A DNA stretch of 64,000 nt. It comes from Christensenella sp. UBA1385. GTDB taxonomy: Bacteria; Bacillota; Clostridia; Christensenellales; Aristaeellaceae. The notes below the pieces were generated by a model that searched no databases, was not told the origin of the DNA, and worked only from the letters and a program-made list of their open reading frames with translations. Location: positions 30,532 to 94,531 of the forward strand of contig DBQV01000015.1 of assembly GCA_002305755.1 (NCBI GenBank), written 5' to 3'. The translations under genes were made by a program, and so were the position numbers. Shown piece after piece: positions 7,827 to 17,228 of the stretch (positions within the stretch are counted from its first letter, which is position 1; each line of letters opens with the position of its first letter).

Positions 7827-8465
7827 ATGAAAAAGACAGGCACTCTTGTGAAAAGCTTTCTGCCCTCGCTGTTGATTGCGGCCTTTGGCCTGGTGATCAT
7901 CGCGCTGGGCCTCGCGCCCAGGTTCTCCGCGGGCGCAGCCGAAATGATCGACTTTCCCCAGATGTATTTGGGCGTGGCCATCGCCGTGCTGATTGCCTTC
8001 GCCTTCGGCGCCATCCGTTACAGCCTGCCTGTGGGCTGTACGCTTGGGCTGATGATGCTGAACGACCTTTTGGTCACACTGGCTGTGACCGCTCTGTGCA
8101 GCTTCCTGCTGCCGCAAACGGCCGTGATGCCTGTTTTGCTGCTGTTCGTGCCTGTGTTTACACTGGCCGGCAGCCTGACCGTGATCCGCGCGGCGAGGGA
8201 TCTGCGCGCGGCTGGCTCAACCCGTGATCTGAGCGATGAAGAGGCTGCCCAAAAGGCAACAGCCTCCACACGCGCCCTCAGGGTGGGCGGCGCGCTGCTG
8301 GCCCTCGTCTTCATCGCGGCGGGTGCCGTGGGCGGCCTGAAGCTGGCGTCCACGCTGCTGCCGCTGGTGATCGGCCTTGCCGTCTCGCTGGTTTCTTCCT
8401 GTCTGCTGACCGGCAAAGTGTGGAGGCTGACGGGCTCCCGTGCCGCGGTGAAGGGCGGCAGATAA
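7827..8465 (+). CDS. secF: Shortened SecF-like membrane protein
   Basis: A 212-residue, six-helix hydrophobic protein starting immediately after the secD stop. It is identified as SecF by context and by the TM block LMMLNDLLVTLAVTALC, equivalent to the SecF HDVLVTLG motif, keeping its aspartate. Family members are about 290-320 residues; here the extracytoplasmic P4 domain between TM1 and TM2 is reduced to about 20 residues (LAPRFSAGAAEMIDFPQM). Together with the degenerate SecD, this suggests a reduced or repurposed SecDF. Other possibility: an unrelated membrane protein, less likely given the position. Confidence 0.62.
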   Translation: MKKTGTLVKSFLPSLLIAAFGLVIIALGLAPRFSAGAAEMIDFPQMYLGVAIAVLIAFAFGAIRYSLPVGCTLGLMMLNDLLVTLAVTALCSFLLPQTAVMPVLLLFVPVFTLAGSLTVIRAARDLRAAGSTRDLSDEEAAQKATASTRALRVGGALLALVFIAAGAVGGLKLASTLLPLVIGLAVSLVSSCLLTGKVWRLTGSRAAVKGGR

Positions 8466-8478
8466 ACATCTTTTTGCC

Positions 8479-8519
8479 GAAGGCGCGGGCCGGTGCCCGC
8501 GCCTTCCTTTATCTTTTTT
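8479..8519 (+). terminator. strong intrinsic terminator after secF
   Basis: Perfect 12-bp stem (8479-8490 with 8495-8506), CGGT loop and a T-rich tail. It separates secDF from recJ. Confidence 0.88.
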
Positions 8520-8530
8520 CAGGAGTTTTC

Positions 8531-10825
8531 ATGCGTCAGTTTGTCCGCCGCGCCGAGCCTTTTGAGATGCCGGGCTACGAGCCCTGGCTTGCGCTGCTTC
8601 TGCACGCCAGGGGCATCGACACGCCGGAGGCCGCGCAGGCCTTTCTTAACCCCGATTTTGGATCTCTGCATGACCCGATGCTGCTGGGCGGCATGGAAAC
8701 GGCCGTGCGCATCATCCGTGAAGCGGGCAGAAGGGGCGCGCGCGCCGTGGTCTACGGCGACTATGATGTGGACGGCATCTGCGCCAGCGTGCTGGCCAAG
8801 GAGGCCCTTTCGGCCGCAGGGCTCAAAACGGTGGTCTACATTCCCGACCGCCACACGGAGGGCTACGGCATCAATGAGGAGGCCGTACGCCAGCTGGCGG
8901 GCCAGGCGGAACTGATGCTGACGGTGGACTGCGGCATCACGGCTGTCAGGGAAGCGGCCCTGGCCAGACAGCTCGGCCTGCGGCTCATCATCACCGATCA
9001 CCACAGGCCGCCCGATGAGCTGCCGGAAGCCGAGGCCATCATCAACCCGCTGCTGGCGGACTACCCCTTCCCCGGGCTTTGCGGCGCGGGCGTGGCCTGG
9101 AAGCTGGCTTTTGCGCTGCACGGCGAGACCTTCGCGAGGCAGCGGCTGGATCTGGCAGCGCTGGCGACCATTGCTGACATGGTGCCCCTGCTTTCCGAAA
9201 ACAGGGTAATCGCGGTCTTCGGGCTGGCGGCGATGAAGGAGAGCGTGAGGCCGGGGCTGCGCGCCCTGATGAAGGTAACAGGCCTTGAAGAAGGCCGGAG
9301 CGTATCGGCCGACCGCGTGGGCTTTGGCCTGGCGCCGCGTCTGAATGCCGGCGGCAGGCTCTCAACGGCCCGGCTGGGCCTGGACTTGCTGACCAGCGAA
9401 CGCCCGCAGGAGGCGGCCGAGCTTGCGCTGCAGCTCGACCAGATCAACACCAAAAGAAGGCAGGAGGAGCAGCGGGTGATCGACGGCGCGCGCGCGGCGC
9501 TGGCGGAACTCGACCTGATGCGGGCGCACAGCATCGTGGTCTGGGCCGAGGGATGGAACAGCGGTGTGGTAGGGCTGGCGGCAGGCAAGCTGGCCGAGGA
9601 ATACGGCCTGCCAACGCTCGTGCTTTCTGTAGAGGGCGGGAAAGCCACCGGCTCGGGCCGCGCAGGGGGCGGGATCGACCTGCATCAGGCGCTCGCCGGA
9701 TGCGGGGATCTGTTTGACCGTTTTGGTGGGCACAGGGCCGCGGCGGGCATGAGCCTGAGGGCGGAGAAGCTGCCGGAGCTGAGGGCGCGCTTTGATGAGC
9801 AGGTGGCGGCGCAACTGGATGGGAGGCCGCTGTTGTCCGAGGTCTGCTATGATGCCGAACTGAGGCTGGCCGATGTGACGCGTGAAAACATCGAAAGGCT
9901 TGAAAAACTGGCCCCCTTTGGCATGGGCAACCCCAGCCCTGCCTTCCTGCTGAAGGAGGTAGAGGGGATCGCCGCCAGAAGGGTGGGGGCGGACGCCCGC
10001 CACCTGAAACTGAGCCTGCAGCAGGCGGCCGAGAGAAGGGACGGCATCGCCTTTGGCATGGGCGAACGCATGGAAGGGATGCCGCCTGTGATGAACGCCA
10101 TCGTGCGCCTCAGCCTCAATGAGTTTCGGGGAAGGATCAGCCCTCAGTTTGAGCTGATGGACTTTCAGCCGGGCAGCCGTCCCTTTGAGCAAGACCCGGA
10201 GAAGGAAGCCGATACGCTGCTGGCCGACTTGAAAGCCGCCCTGGCCGTGCGGGAAGACATGCCCGATGTGGCCGAGGCGGGGACGATCGCCGGCGCGCAG
10301 GGCAAGCTGCTGCTCTGCCGCAGCTATGAAACGGCGCTGCGCATGCGCGCCGCGTATCCGGATTTTGATGCCGCGAGCCACCGCTATTCCGACCCCCGCG
10401 GCATGAGCGCCGTGCTTTACAACGTGCCCATCCAGGAGATTCACGCCCCGTGCGACGCGCTGTATTTCTGCGACGGGCTGACGGGCAGCCTGGAGGCGAG
10501 GCTCGCCGCCCGGCATTTCCCCGACGCTGCGCTCTTCGATTTTCCAGAAACGCGGGGCCTGGAAGACATTTTGTCGCGTCTCAGGCTCAGCCTGGACGAG
10601 CTGAGGGAGATTTATGTTCAATTCAGGGCCGGGCATGGTATAATGCAGGCAGGCCGCAGCCGGCAGGCCGCTTTGGCGGCGGCACTGATCTTCGAGGAAA
10701 TCGGTTTGGCGCGGCTCGAGGAGGAGAGGGTCCTGCTGTTCCCCGGCAAAAGGGCGGACCCGAAGGACAGTTTGGTGTTTCAAAGCACGAAAGCAAGGAG
10801 TATTTGTGGCACGCAGCAAATTTGA
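8531..10825 (+). CDS. recJ: Single-stranded-DNA-specific exonuclease RecJ
   Basis: RecJ (764 residues) degrades single-stranded DNA 5'-3' in RecF-pathway recombination and mismatch repair. The DHH-family motifs are intact: VVYGDYDVDGICA near residue 74, LTVDCGIT, ITDHHRP near 155, ATIADMVPL, and the DHHA1 block with GSGRAGGGIDLHQAL and FGGHRAAAGM. An OB-fold and an extended C-terminal region follow, as in the longer RecJ of Bacillota. The ATG at 8531 is preceded by AGGAG at 5 bases. Its last 20 bases overlap relA, suggesting translational coupling. Although it follows the secF terminator closely, no separate promoter was clear. Confidence 0.94.
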   Translation: MRQFVRRAEPFEMPGYEPWLALLLHARGIDTPEAAQAFLNPDFGSLHDPMLLGGMETAVRIIREAGRRGARAVVYGDYDVDGICASVLAKEALSAAGLKTVVYIPDRHTEGYGINEEAVRQLAGQAELMLTVDCGITAVREAALARQLGLRLIITDHHRPPDELPEAEAIINPLLADYPFPGLCGAGVAWKLAFALHGETFARQRLDLAALATIADMVPLLSENRVIAVFGLAAMKESVRPGLRALMKVTGLEEGRSVSADRVGFGLAPRLNAGGRLSTARLGLDLLTSERPQEAAELALQLDQINTKRRQEEQRVIDGARAALAELDLMRAHSIVVWAEGWNSGVVGLAAGKLAEEYGLPTLVLSVEGGKATGSGRAGGGIDLHQALAGCGDLFDRFGGHRAAAGMSLRAEKLPELRARFDEQVAAQLDGRPLLSEVCYDAELRLADVTRENIERLEKLAPFGMGNPSPAFLLKEVEGIAARRVGADARHLKLSLQQAAERRDGIAFGMGERMEGMPPVMNAIVRLSLNEFRGRISPQFELMDFQPGSRPFEQDPEKEADTLLADLKAALAVREDMPDVAEAGTIAGAQGKLLLCRSYETALRMRAAYPDFDAASHRYSDPRGMSAVLYNVPIQEIHAPCDALYFCDGLTGSLEARLAARHFPDAALFDFPETRGLEDILSRLRLSLDELREIYVQFRAGHGIMQAGRSRQAALAAALIFEEIGLARLEEERVLLFPGKRADPKDSLVFQSTKARSICGTQQI

Positions 10826-12995
10826 TTGTCTCAGCCTGGATGAGATGCTCACCCGGATGCGCCAGTATAACCCGGGTGCTGATTTGGCTGTGGTCGAAAA
10901 AGCCTTTGATTTTGCACAGAAGGCCCATGAGGGCCAGGTGCGCAAGAGCGGCGAGCCCTATTTCAGCCACCCGCAGCACGTGGCCAGCATCCTTGTAGAG
11001 ATCATGCTGGACGCGCCGACGGTCGCAGCGGGGCTGCTGCATGACACGGTGGAGGATGTCGAGAGCGTTACGCTCGAGGTCATCCAAAATGAGTTTGGCA
11101 AGGAGATCGCGGAGCTGGTGGACGGCGTGACCAAGCTGGGCCACCTCAATTTCGCCGACCGGGAGGAGCAGCAGGCCGAGTCCCTGCGCAAGATGATCCT
11201 GGCGATGGGACGGGATATCCGCGTGGTGCTGATCAAGCTGGCGGACAGGCTGCACAATATGCGCACGCTGGCCTTCCAGCCTGTGGACAGGCAGGTGGCC
11301 ATCGCCAACGAAACGCTGGACATCTACGCGCCCATCGCGCACCGCCTGGGCGTATACACTATCAAGCAGGAGATCGAGGACCTGGCCCTGCGCTACATCG
11401 ACCCCGAAGGCTACCGAGAGGTGGCGCACAAGGTCGGCGTGAAACGGGCCGAGCGTGAGGAGCAGATCAAATACATCATCGAGACGCTCACCGACAAGCT
11501 CAACGAGATGGGCATCAAAAACTTTGAGATGGAGGGGCGGCCGAAGCACCTGTACAGCATCTACCGCAAAATGGTGATCCAGAACAAGCACTTTGACCAG
11601 ATCTATGACCTGATCGCTGTGCGTGTGCTGGTGAACACCATCCCGGACTGCTATTCGGTGCTCGGCGCGGTGCATACGCTGTGGAACCAGGTGCCCGGCC
11701 GATTTAAGGACTACATCTCGGTGCCCAAAAACAACATGTACCAGTCGCTGCACACCACGCTGATCGGCGGGCGCAGCATCCCCACGCCCTTTGAAGTGCA
11801 GGTGCGCACCTATGAGATGCACCGCGTGGCGGAATACGGCATCGCGGCGCATTGGAACTATAAGGAGGGCGTCTCGGACAGCGGGCTTGACAAAAAGCTC
11901 TACTGGCTGCGCCAGATATTGGACTGGCAGTCCGAGACCCGCGACAGCAAGGAGTTTATCGACGGCCTCCGCACCGACCTGTTCAGCGGCGAGGTTTTCG
12001 TATTTACGCCCAAGGGCGATATCATCAATATGCAGCGCGGCGCGACTCCGCTCGATTTTGCCTACCGCATCCATTCTGCCGTAGGCAATGCCTGCGTGGG
12101 GGCCAAGGTCAACGGGCGCATCGTGCCGCTGGATACAGAGCTGAATACCGGCGACCGCGTGGAAGTGATGACATCCTCCGCTTCCAAGGGGCCCAGCCTG
12201 GACTGGCTGAACGTGGTCAAGACCCAGCAGGCCAAGGCTAAGATACGCCAGTACTTCAAGAAGGAACTGCACGGGGAGAACGTGGCCAAGGGCAAGGACA
12301 TGCTGGAGCGCGAGGCCAAGCGCCGCGGCGTCAAGCTGAGCGAGCTGACACGGGCAGAGTACCTGGAGCCCATCTATAAAAAGTATGCCATCGACGATCT
12401 GGAAACGCTCTATGCCACGGTTGGCTTCGGCGGGCTGACCTCGCTGTACGTGATCTCCCGCCTGCTGGAGGAGCAAAAGAGCGAGGCCGAACGAAACGAG
12501 AAAAAGGCGCCCACGCTGCCGGAGCCCAATGTGGTCATGCGGCAGGGCAAACCCACGCACGGCATCTATGTGGAGGGCGGCGCCGGCATGCTGGTGCGCT
12601 TTGCCCACTGCTGCAACCCGGTGCCGGGCGATGAGATCATCGGGTACATCACGCGCGGGCGCGGCGTCACGGTGCACAAGTCCGACTGCATCAATGCCAT
12701 CAACTCCGAGCCGGAGCGCGCCGTGCGCGTCAGCTGGGCGGATGAGGGTACGGGCACCTTCAGCGCTTCCATCCGCATCGTGGCCTATGATCATCCGAGC
12801 CTGCTGGGCGAGATCACGGTATTTGTGTCCGATATGGGCGCGCCCGTGAGCGCGGTTTCCATGAGGGCGAACAAGAACGGCACGGTCACCATCCACATGG
12901 TGCTGCAGGTGATGAGCAAGGAGCAGCTGCGTCAGGCCGTCATGCGCATACAGAAGCGCTCGGACGTGCTGGAGGCATACAGGAGCGTCAGCTGA
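10806..12995 (+). CDS. relA: Bifunctional (p)ppGpp synthetase/hydrolase RelA/SpoT
   Basis: A full-length 729-residue Rel enzyme controlling the stringent response. Domains in order: HD hydrolase ([20 protein letters not shown] near residue 76, [11 protein letters not shown]), synthetase ([30 protein letters not shown]), TGS ([17 protein letters not shown] near 405), the conserved-Cys region ([23 protein letters not shown]) and a C-terminal ACT domain from about 655. The HD motif is intact, so hydrolase activity is expected. Starts at GTG with AAGGAG 5 bases before. The recJ-relA-dtd order is standard in Bacillota. Confidence 0.96.
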   Translation: MARSKFDCLSLDEMLTRMRQYNPGADLAVVEKAFDFAQKAHEGQVRKSGEPYFSHPQHVASILVEIMLDAPTVAAGLLHDTVEDVESVTLEVIQNEFGKEIAELVDGVTKLGHLNFADREEQQAESLRKMILAMGRDIRVVLIKLADRLHNMRTLAFQPVDRQVAIANETLDIYAPIAHRLGVYTIKQEIEDLALRYIDPEGYREVAHKVGVKRAEREEQIKYIIETLTDKLNEMGIKNFEMEGRPKHLYSIYRKMVIQNKHFDQIYDLIAVRVLVNTIPDCYSVLGAVHTLWNQVPGRFKDYISVPKNNMYQSLHTTLIGGRSIPTPFEVQVRTYEMHRVAEYGIAAHWNYKEGVSDSGLDKKLYWLRQILDWQSETRDSKEFIDGLRTDLFSGEVFVFTPKGDIINMQRGATPLDFAYRIHSAVGNACVGAKVNGRIVPLDTELNTGDRVEVMTSSASKGPSLDWLNVVKTQQAKAKIRQYFKKELHGENVAKGKDMLEREAKRRGVKLSELTRAEYLEPIYKKYAIDDLETLYATVGFGGLTSLYVISRLLEEQKSEAERNEKKAPTLPEPNVVMRQGKPTHGIYVEGGAGMLVRFAHCCNPVPGDEIIGYITRGRGVTVHKSDCINAINSEPERAVRVSWADEGTGTFSASIRIVAYDHPSLLGEITVFVSDMGAPVSAVSMRANKNGTVTIHMVLQVMSKEQLRQAVMRIQKRSDVLEAYRSVS

Positions 12996-13021
12996 GAGGC
13001 TGCGCGCGTCGGGGAATATTT

Positions 13022-13474
13022 ATGCGAAGCGTTGTACAAAGGGTGAGTTATGCCCGCGTGAGCGTGGCGGAAGAGCCGGTTTCCGAGATCGGCGCGGGGC
13101 TGATGGCCCTGCTCGGGGTCGAGGTGGGGGACACCGAAAAGGACGCGGACTATCTGGCGGACAAGCTGGCCAAGCTGCGCATCTTTGAGGACGGAGAGGG
13201 AAAGATGAACCTCTCGGTGAAGGATGTCGGCGGCGAGGTGATGGTGGTCAGCCAGTTTACGCTGCTGGGCGATGCCAGGGGGCAAAACCGGCCGGGGTTC
13301 ACGCAGGCCGAGGAACCGGAGCGCGCCAACGCGCTCTATGAGCGCTGCTGCGGCAGGCTGGAAACGCAGTGGGGTCTGCGCGTGGCGCGCGGGCGTTTTC
13401 GCACGCACATGAAGGTGGAGCTGCTCAATGATGGGCCCGTCACGCTGCTGCTGGACAGCAAAAAGAATTTTTAG
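13022..13474 (+). CDS. dtd: D-aminoacyl-tRNA deacylase
   Basis: Dtd (150 residues) hydrolyses D-aminoacyl-tRNAs and glycyl-tRNA-Ala mischarging products, protecting translation. It opens [15 protein letters not shown] and shows the two invariant active-site motifs SQFTL (residues about 79-83) and the Gly-cisPro motif in NDGPVT (about 137-142). It lies 26 bases after relA, in the usual rel-dtd arrangement, and 8 bases before the MBL hydrolase gene. Length is normal. Confidence 0.96.
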   Translation: MRSVVQRVSYARVSVAEEPVSEIGAGLMALLGVEVGDTEKDADYLADKLAKLRIFEDGEGKMNLSVKDVGGEVMVVSQFTLLGDARGQNRPGFTQAEEPERANALYERCCGRLETQWGLRVARGRFRTHMKVELLNDGPVTLLLDSKKNF

Positions 13475-13482
13475 GAGCAAAC

Positions 13483-14052
13483 ATGATCATCAAGATCGTT
13501 CCCAACGGGGAACTGCAGGAGAATTGCTATATTCTGACGGTGCCGGGGCGGGAGGACGCTCTCCTGATCGACCCCGGAAGCGAGGCGGAGAAAATCCGGG
13601 CGGAGCTTGGCGATAAAAAGGTGGCGGCCATCCTGCTGACGCACGGCCACTGGGATCATACCGGCGCACTCAGGGATTTTCCCGGCGCGCCCATCTACAT
13701 GCACGAGCAGGACGCGCGGATGCTGCGGCAGAATCGTTTCAGCGCCGCGGGCATCGAACGCGAACTGGAACCGAGGCCCGAGCCTTCCTTCTTTGTTTTG
13801 GAGGGGCAGGTGCTGGAGCTGGCAGGCATCCGGCTGCAGGTGATGCATACGCCGGGGCATACGATGGGCGGCGTATGCTATGTGACGGAGAGCGACGTCT
13901 TTACCGGCGACACGCTGTTTGACGGCGATTACGGCCGGACCGATCTGCCCGGTGGATCCATGCAGCTGATGCGCCAGTCGCTCAGGCGGCTGCTGGCCAT
14001 GAACGGCTTCTATGCCCATCCCGGCCATGGGGGGAGCTTCTTTATCCCATGA
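13483..14052 (+). CDS. Metallo-beta-lactamase fold hydrolase (glyoxalase II-like)
   Basis: A 189-residue MBL-fold hydrolase of the small YcbL/glyoxalase II-like type. Metal ligands are in place: THGHWDHTG (HxHxDH), HTPGHTMGG, FTGDTLFDGDYGRTDLPGG and a final HPGHGG. The substrate could be a thioester such as a hydroxyacyl-glutathione analogue, but low-molecular-weight thiol use in this organism is unknown. AGGAG precedes the ATG. Its stop overlaps the hemZ start by 4 bases (ATGA), so translation is coupled. Confidence 0.9.
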   Translation: MIIKIVPNGELQENCYILTVPGREDALLIDPGSEAEKIRAELGDKKVAAILLTHGHWDHTGALRDFPGAPIYMHEQDARMLRQNRFSAAGIERELEPRPEPSFFVLEGQVLELAGIRLQVMHTPGHTMGGVCYVTESDVFTGDTLFDGDYGRTDLPGGSMQLMRQSLRRLLAMNGFYAHPGHGGSFFIP

Positions 14053-15479
14053 GGCTGTGGATCGAAGCCCCGGGGGAGGACCTTGGCAAGGAGATCTACG
14101 ATGTGGCGGGCATTTTTTACCCGCAGATCGAGGTGACGGCGAGCCCTGCGGAATCTGAGCTGCGCGTGCGCTATCGGGAAACAGGCGGAGAGGGCCTGCT
14201 GGAGCTTGACGGCCTGCTGTCCGCGCGGCTGACTGTTTCGGTGACGCAGACGGACGGTCCCATCCTTGACAGGCGGCTGCGCAAGCGCAGGCTGAAAATG
14301 GCGTTCTACCGGCTCCTGAAGGAGCATCTTGGCGTACAGCCGCCATGGGGAGCGCTGACGGGCATTCGCCCCACACGCCTGGTGTATGAAAAGCTGTCTG
14401 AGGGGCTGACGCTTGACCTGGCTCTCCTGCGCGTGGGGGAAGAGTATGATGTGACGCCGCGGAAGGTATCGCTGATGGGCCGCGTGGTGACTGTTCAGCG
14501 AAACCTGGCTCAGCCTTCGGAGGATGAGACAGATCTCTATATCGGCATTCCCTTTTGCGAGAGCAGATGCCGCTACTGCAGCTTTATCAGCGCGCAGGTG
14601 GGAAAGGGAACGTTGCTGCAGCCTTATGTGGAAGCCCTGAAACGCGAGATCCGGGCCGTGACCGGCCTGGTGACGGAAAAGGGCCTGAAGCCCCGCGCCT
14701 TCTATATGGGCGGCGGCACGCCGACCGCGCTCAGCGCGGAGCAGCTGGATCAGGTGCTGGAAGCCGCAGAGCCTTTGCTATGCGCCTGCCGGGAGACAAC
14801 GGTAGAAGCGGGCAGGCCGGACAGCGTGACGCGCGAGCGGCTGTCGGTACTCAAAAAACACGGCATCGGCCGCATCTCCATCAACCCGCAGACCATCCAT
14901 GACGCTACGCTGGAGACCATTGGCAGGCGGCACACGCACCAGCAGACGCAGGAAGCCTATGAACTGGCCAGGACGATGGGCTTCGATCGCATCAACATGG
15001 ACCTGATCGCCGGTCTGCCCGGGGAGACGCCGGCCATGTTCGCGCAGACGCTGGATTGGGTGAAGGCCTGCGCGCCCGAAAGCCTGACCGTTCACACGCT
15101 TTGCGTCAAGCGCTCCAGCGATATGCACCGCTGGCAGGACAGCCTGCCGGTCGCGGCAGCGGTGGAAGAGATGGTTTCCATGGGCCTTGACTGCGCGCTG
15201 AGCCTTGGGATGAACCCCTATTATCTCTATCGCCAGAAGCATATGGCGGGCAATCTGGAGAACGTGGGTTATGCCATGCCAGGGCGGGAATGCCTGTATA
15301 ACGTGGATACCATGGAGGATACGCTGAGCGTGCTGGCGATGGGCGCCGGCGGCATTTCAAAGCGCGTGACAGGAAATCGCGAGATGGTGTACCGCGCGCC
15401 GAATGTGAAGGAGATCGGGCAGTACATCCAAAGGGTGGACGAGATGTCCGGGCGCAAGGCCGGGCTTTGGGATACATAA
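14049..15479 (+). CDS. hemZ: Oxygen-independent coproporphyrinogen III dehydrogenase HemZ
   Basis: A 476-residue radical-SAM enzyme of the HemZ subgroup. After an N-terminal domain of about 150 residues, IGIPFCESRCRYCSF carries the CX3CX2C motif for the 4Fe-4S cluster; FYMGGGTPTAL binds SAM, and RISINPQTIHD, GLPGETPAM and YYLYRQKHMAGN match HemZ. Family activity would be conversion of coproporphyrinogen III to protoporphyrinogen IX, but no other heme gene is in the window, and HemZ homologues in anaerobes are not always in heme synthesis. It ends the recJ-relA-dtd-MBL-hemZ run, an order common in Clostridia. Confidence 0.92.
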   Translation: MRLWIEAPGEDLGKEIYDVAGIFYPQIEVTASPAESELRVRYRETGGEGLLELDGLLSARLTVSVTQTDGPILDRRLRKRRLKMAFYRLLKEHLGVQPPWGALTGIRPTRLVYEKLSEGLTLDLALLRVGEEYDVTPRKVSLMGRVVTVQRNLAQPSEDETDLYIGIPFCESRCRYCSFISAQVGKGTLLQPYVEALKREIRAVTGLVTEKGLKPRAFYMGGGTPTALSAEQLDQVLEAAEPLLCACRETTVEAGRPDSVTRERLSVLKKHGIGRISINPQTIHDATLETIGRRHTHQQTQEAYELARTMGFDRINMDLIAGLPGETPAMFAQTLDWVKACAPESLTVHTLCVKRSSDMHRWQDSLPVAAAVEEMVSMGLDCALSLGMNPYYLYRQKHMAGNLENVGYAMPGRECLYNVDTMEDTLSVLAMGAGGISKRVTGNREMVYRAPNVKEIGQYIQRVDEMSGRKAGLWDT

Positions 15480-15541
15480 CCGTCGGGCGCGCGTTTGGCG
15501 CGTCCAGTCAATTATTAGCATTCGCTAACTGCGTGCAAATG

Positions 15542-15570
15542 TTGACATGCGCGCGGTAGGGTGTTATTCT
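15542..15570 (+). promoter_or_regulatory. promoter of the iscR-iscS-iscU operon
   Basis: Perfect TTGACA (15542-15547), 17-base spacer and TATTCT (15565-15570). Inverted repeats overlap the spacer/-10 and lie just downstream. Confidence 0.82.
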
Positions 15571-15578
15571 CTACCGCG
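15552..15578 (+). promoter_or_regulatory. candidate IscR (Rrf2) operator overlapping the -10 box
   Basis: Perfect 8-bp inverted repeat CGCGGTAG / CTACCGCG (15552-15559 and 15571-15578) spanning the -10 and probable start site. Its position ahead of an Rrf2 regulator gene suggests autoregulation. A second repeat lies 3 bases downstream. Confidence 0.5.
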
Positions 15579-15581
15579 AAA

Positions 15582-15600
15582 CCCGATTATTTTTATCGGG
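15582..15600 (+). promoter_or_regulatory. second inverted repeat in the iscR leader
   Basis: CCCGAT-N7-ATCGGG with an A/T-only centre (15582-15587 and 15595-15600). It could be a protein-binding site or a small RNA hairpin in the 5' leader. Confidence 0.4.
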
Positions 15601-15628
15601 ATTTTGCATGGAAGGGAGCGGATGGAGC

Positions 15629-16051
15629 ATGAAGCTTTCAACGCGCGGGCAATACGCCCTGCACGCGATGATTTTTCTGGCCAAACACCGTCAGGATGGG
15701 CCCCAGCCGCTCAGGACGATCGCGGAGGACGGCCTGCCGGAGCAGTACCTGGAACAGCTGCTGGGCACGCTCAGGCGCAGCGGGCTGGTGTCTACCGTGC
15801 GCGGCGCGGCGGGCGGTTACAGCCTCTGCGGCGATCCGTCGGAGATCACGGTGGGACGCATCCTGGAGGCCACGGAAGGCCCTGTCAGCCTGGCGGACTG
15901 CGCCGTGGACGCGGGCGTATGCGGCAAGGGCAGCGACTGCCAGACCAGACGCACCTGGCGCTACCTGACGGAGAGCATCAACGCCATCCTGGAAGGCGTC
16001 ACGCTGTCGGACATACTGGAGAACAAACCTTATCAAATCAAAGGAGCATAG
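15629..16051 (+). CDS. iscR: Rrf2-family iron-sulfur cluster regulator IscR
   Basis: A 140-residue Rrf2 winged-helix regulator. It begins MKLSTRGQYALHAM, has the recognition region LEQLLGTLRRSGLVSTVRGAAGGY, and three cysteines C91, C98 and C104 with near-IscR spacing to hold a 2Fe-2S cluster. In this family cluster loading senses Fe-S status and controls the isc genes; the palindromes around the promoter support autoregulation. ATG at 15629 is chosen over 15608 because the protein family starts at MKLST and AAGGGAG lies 10 bases upstream. iscS starts 5 bases after the stop. Confidence 0.92.
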   Translation: MKLSTRGQYALHAMIFLAKHRQDGPQPLRTIAEDGLPEQYLEQLLGTLRRSGLVSTVRGAAGGYSLCGDPSEITVGRILEATEGPVSLADCAVDAGVCGKGSDCQTRRTWRYLTESINAILEGVTLSDILENKPYQIKGA

Positions 16052-16056
16052 GCCTG

Positions 16057-17226
16057 ATGAACCGTATTTACCTGGATAACGCGGCGACCACCCCGGTCTC
16101 ACCGCAGGTGCTGGAAAAGATGCTGCCCTATTTCACGCAGCACTTCGGCAACGCTTCCAGCATCTATGACACGGGGCGCGATGCCCGCAGAGCTGTGGAT
16201 GCCGCTCGCAGGCAGGCGGCCGCCGCCATCAACGCCAAGCCGCAGGAGATCTATTTTACGGCAGGTGGTTCCGAGAGCGACAACTGGGCCATCAAGGGCG
16301 CCGCTTTCGCCAGAAGAAAGAAGGGCAACCACATCATCACCACGGCGGTCGAGCATCACGCCGTGCTGCACACCTGTCAGTGGCTGGAGGAACAGGGCTT
16401 TGAGGTGACCTATCTGCCTGTGGACGAGTTCGGCCGTGTGAGCGCGGAGCAGGTGGAGGCCGCCATCACGGACAAGACGGTGCTGGTCAGCGTCATGGCT
16501 GCCAATAATGAGATAGGTACCCTGATGCCTATTGCACAGATCGCCAGGGTGGCGAAAGAGCACGGCGTGCTGATGCACACCGACGCGGTGCAGGCCATGG
16601 GCGCGATCCCCGTTGACGTGGAAGACTGGGGCGTCGATATGCTCTCTCTGTCGGGGCACAAGTTCCACGGGCCCAAGGGGGTCGGCGTGCTGTACATCCG
16701 CACCGGCGTCAAGCTGGATTCTCTGGTGCATGGCGGCGCGCAGGAGCGGGGCCGCAGGGCCGGTACCGAGAACCTGCCCGGGATCGTCGGCATCGGCGAG
16801 GCTATGGAGATCGCCGCGAAGAACCAACCCGAGAACGCGAAGCGTCAGGCGGCCCTGCGCGATCGGCTGATCAGCCGCCTGCTCGGGGAGATTCCAGACG
16901 TGCGCCTCAACGGGCATCCCACCGAACGCCTGCCTGGCAATGTGAACATCTCCGTACGCTATATCGAGGGCGAGGCGCTGCTGCTCAGGCTGGATCTCGT
17001 CGGTATCGCCGCCAGCTCCGGCTCTGCCTGCACCTCGGGCTCGCTTGATCCCTCCCATGTGCTGCTGGCCATCGGCCTGCCTCACGAGATCGCCCACGGC
17101 AGCCTGCGCTTCTCTCTGTCCGATAGCACCACCAAGCAGGAGGTGGACGCGGTAGCCGAGGTCCTGCCCGGCATCGTGAAGACCCTGCGCGATATGTCCC
17201 CCATATTTCCTGAGAAAGAGGTATAA
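16057..17226 (+). CDS. iscS: Cysteine desulfurase IscS/NifS
   Basis: A 389-residue class V PLP-dependent enzyme that removes sulfur from L-cysteine to form the persulfide used for Fe-S cluster assembly and tRNA thiolation. It begins MNRIYLDNAATTP; PLP lysine is K202 in SGHKFHGPKG, and the active-site loop cysteine is C325 in SSGSACTSG. HHAVLHT and MAANNEIG are also conserved. AAGGAG lies 10 bases before the ATG. It is flanked by iscR and iscU with gaps of 5 and 2 bases, clearly one operon. Class NifS-like by the loop and C-terminus. Confidence 0.96.
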   Translation: MNRIYLDNAATTPVSPQVLEKMLPYFTQHFGNASSIYDTGRDARRAVDAARRQAAAAINAKPQEIYFTAGGSESDNWAIKGAAFARRKKGNHIITTAVEHHAVLHTCQWLEEQGFEVTYLPVDEFGRVSAEQVEAAITDKTVLVSVMAANNEIGTLMPIAQIARVAKEHGVLMHTDAVQAMGAIPVDVEDWGVDMLSLSGHKFHGPKGVGVLYIRTGVKLDSLVHGGAQERGRRAGTENLPGIVGIGEAMEIAAKNQPENAKRQAALRDRLISRLLGEIPDVRLNGHPTERLPGNVNISVRYIEGEALLLRLDLVGIAASSGSACTSGSLDPSHVLLAIGLPHEIAHGSLRFSLSDSTTKQEVDAVAEVLPGIVKTLRDMSPIFPEKEV

Positions 17227-17228
17227 TC

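Noticed and set aside
6471..8117. 548-codon minus-strand open frame across secD/secF
   Set aside because: Gln/Arg/His-rich shadow translation opposite two overlapping membrane-protein genes that have a ribosome site and a terminator.
10623..12896. 757-codon minus-strand open frame opposite relA
   Set aside because: It lies antisense to the well-supported relA and the end of recJ. High GC leaves few stop codons on the opposite strand; no ribosome site or family motif is seen.
15484..15505. GC hairpin after hemZ as terminator
   Set aside because: GGGCGCGC/GCGCGTCC can pair but no T tract follows, so it is not counted as an intrinsic terminator.
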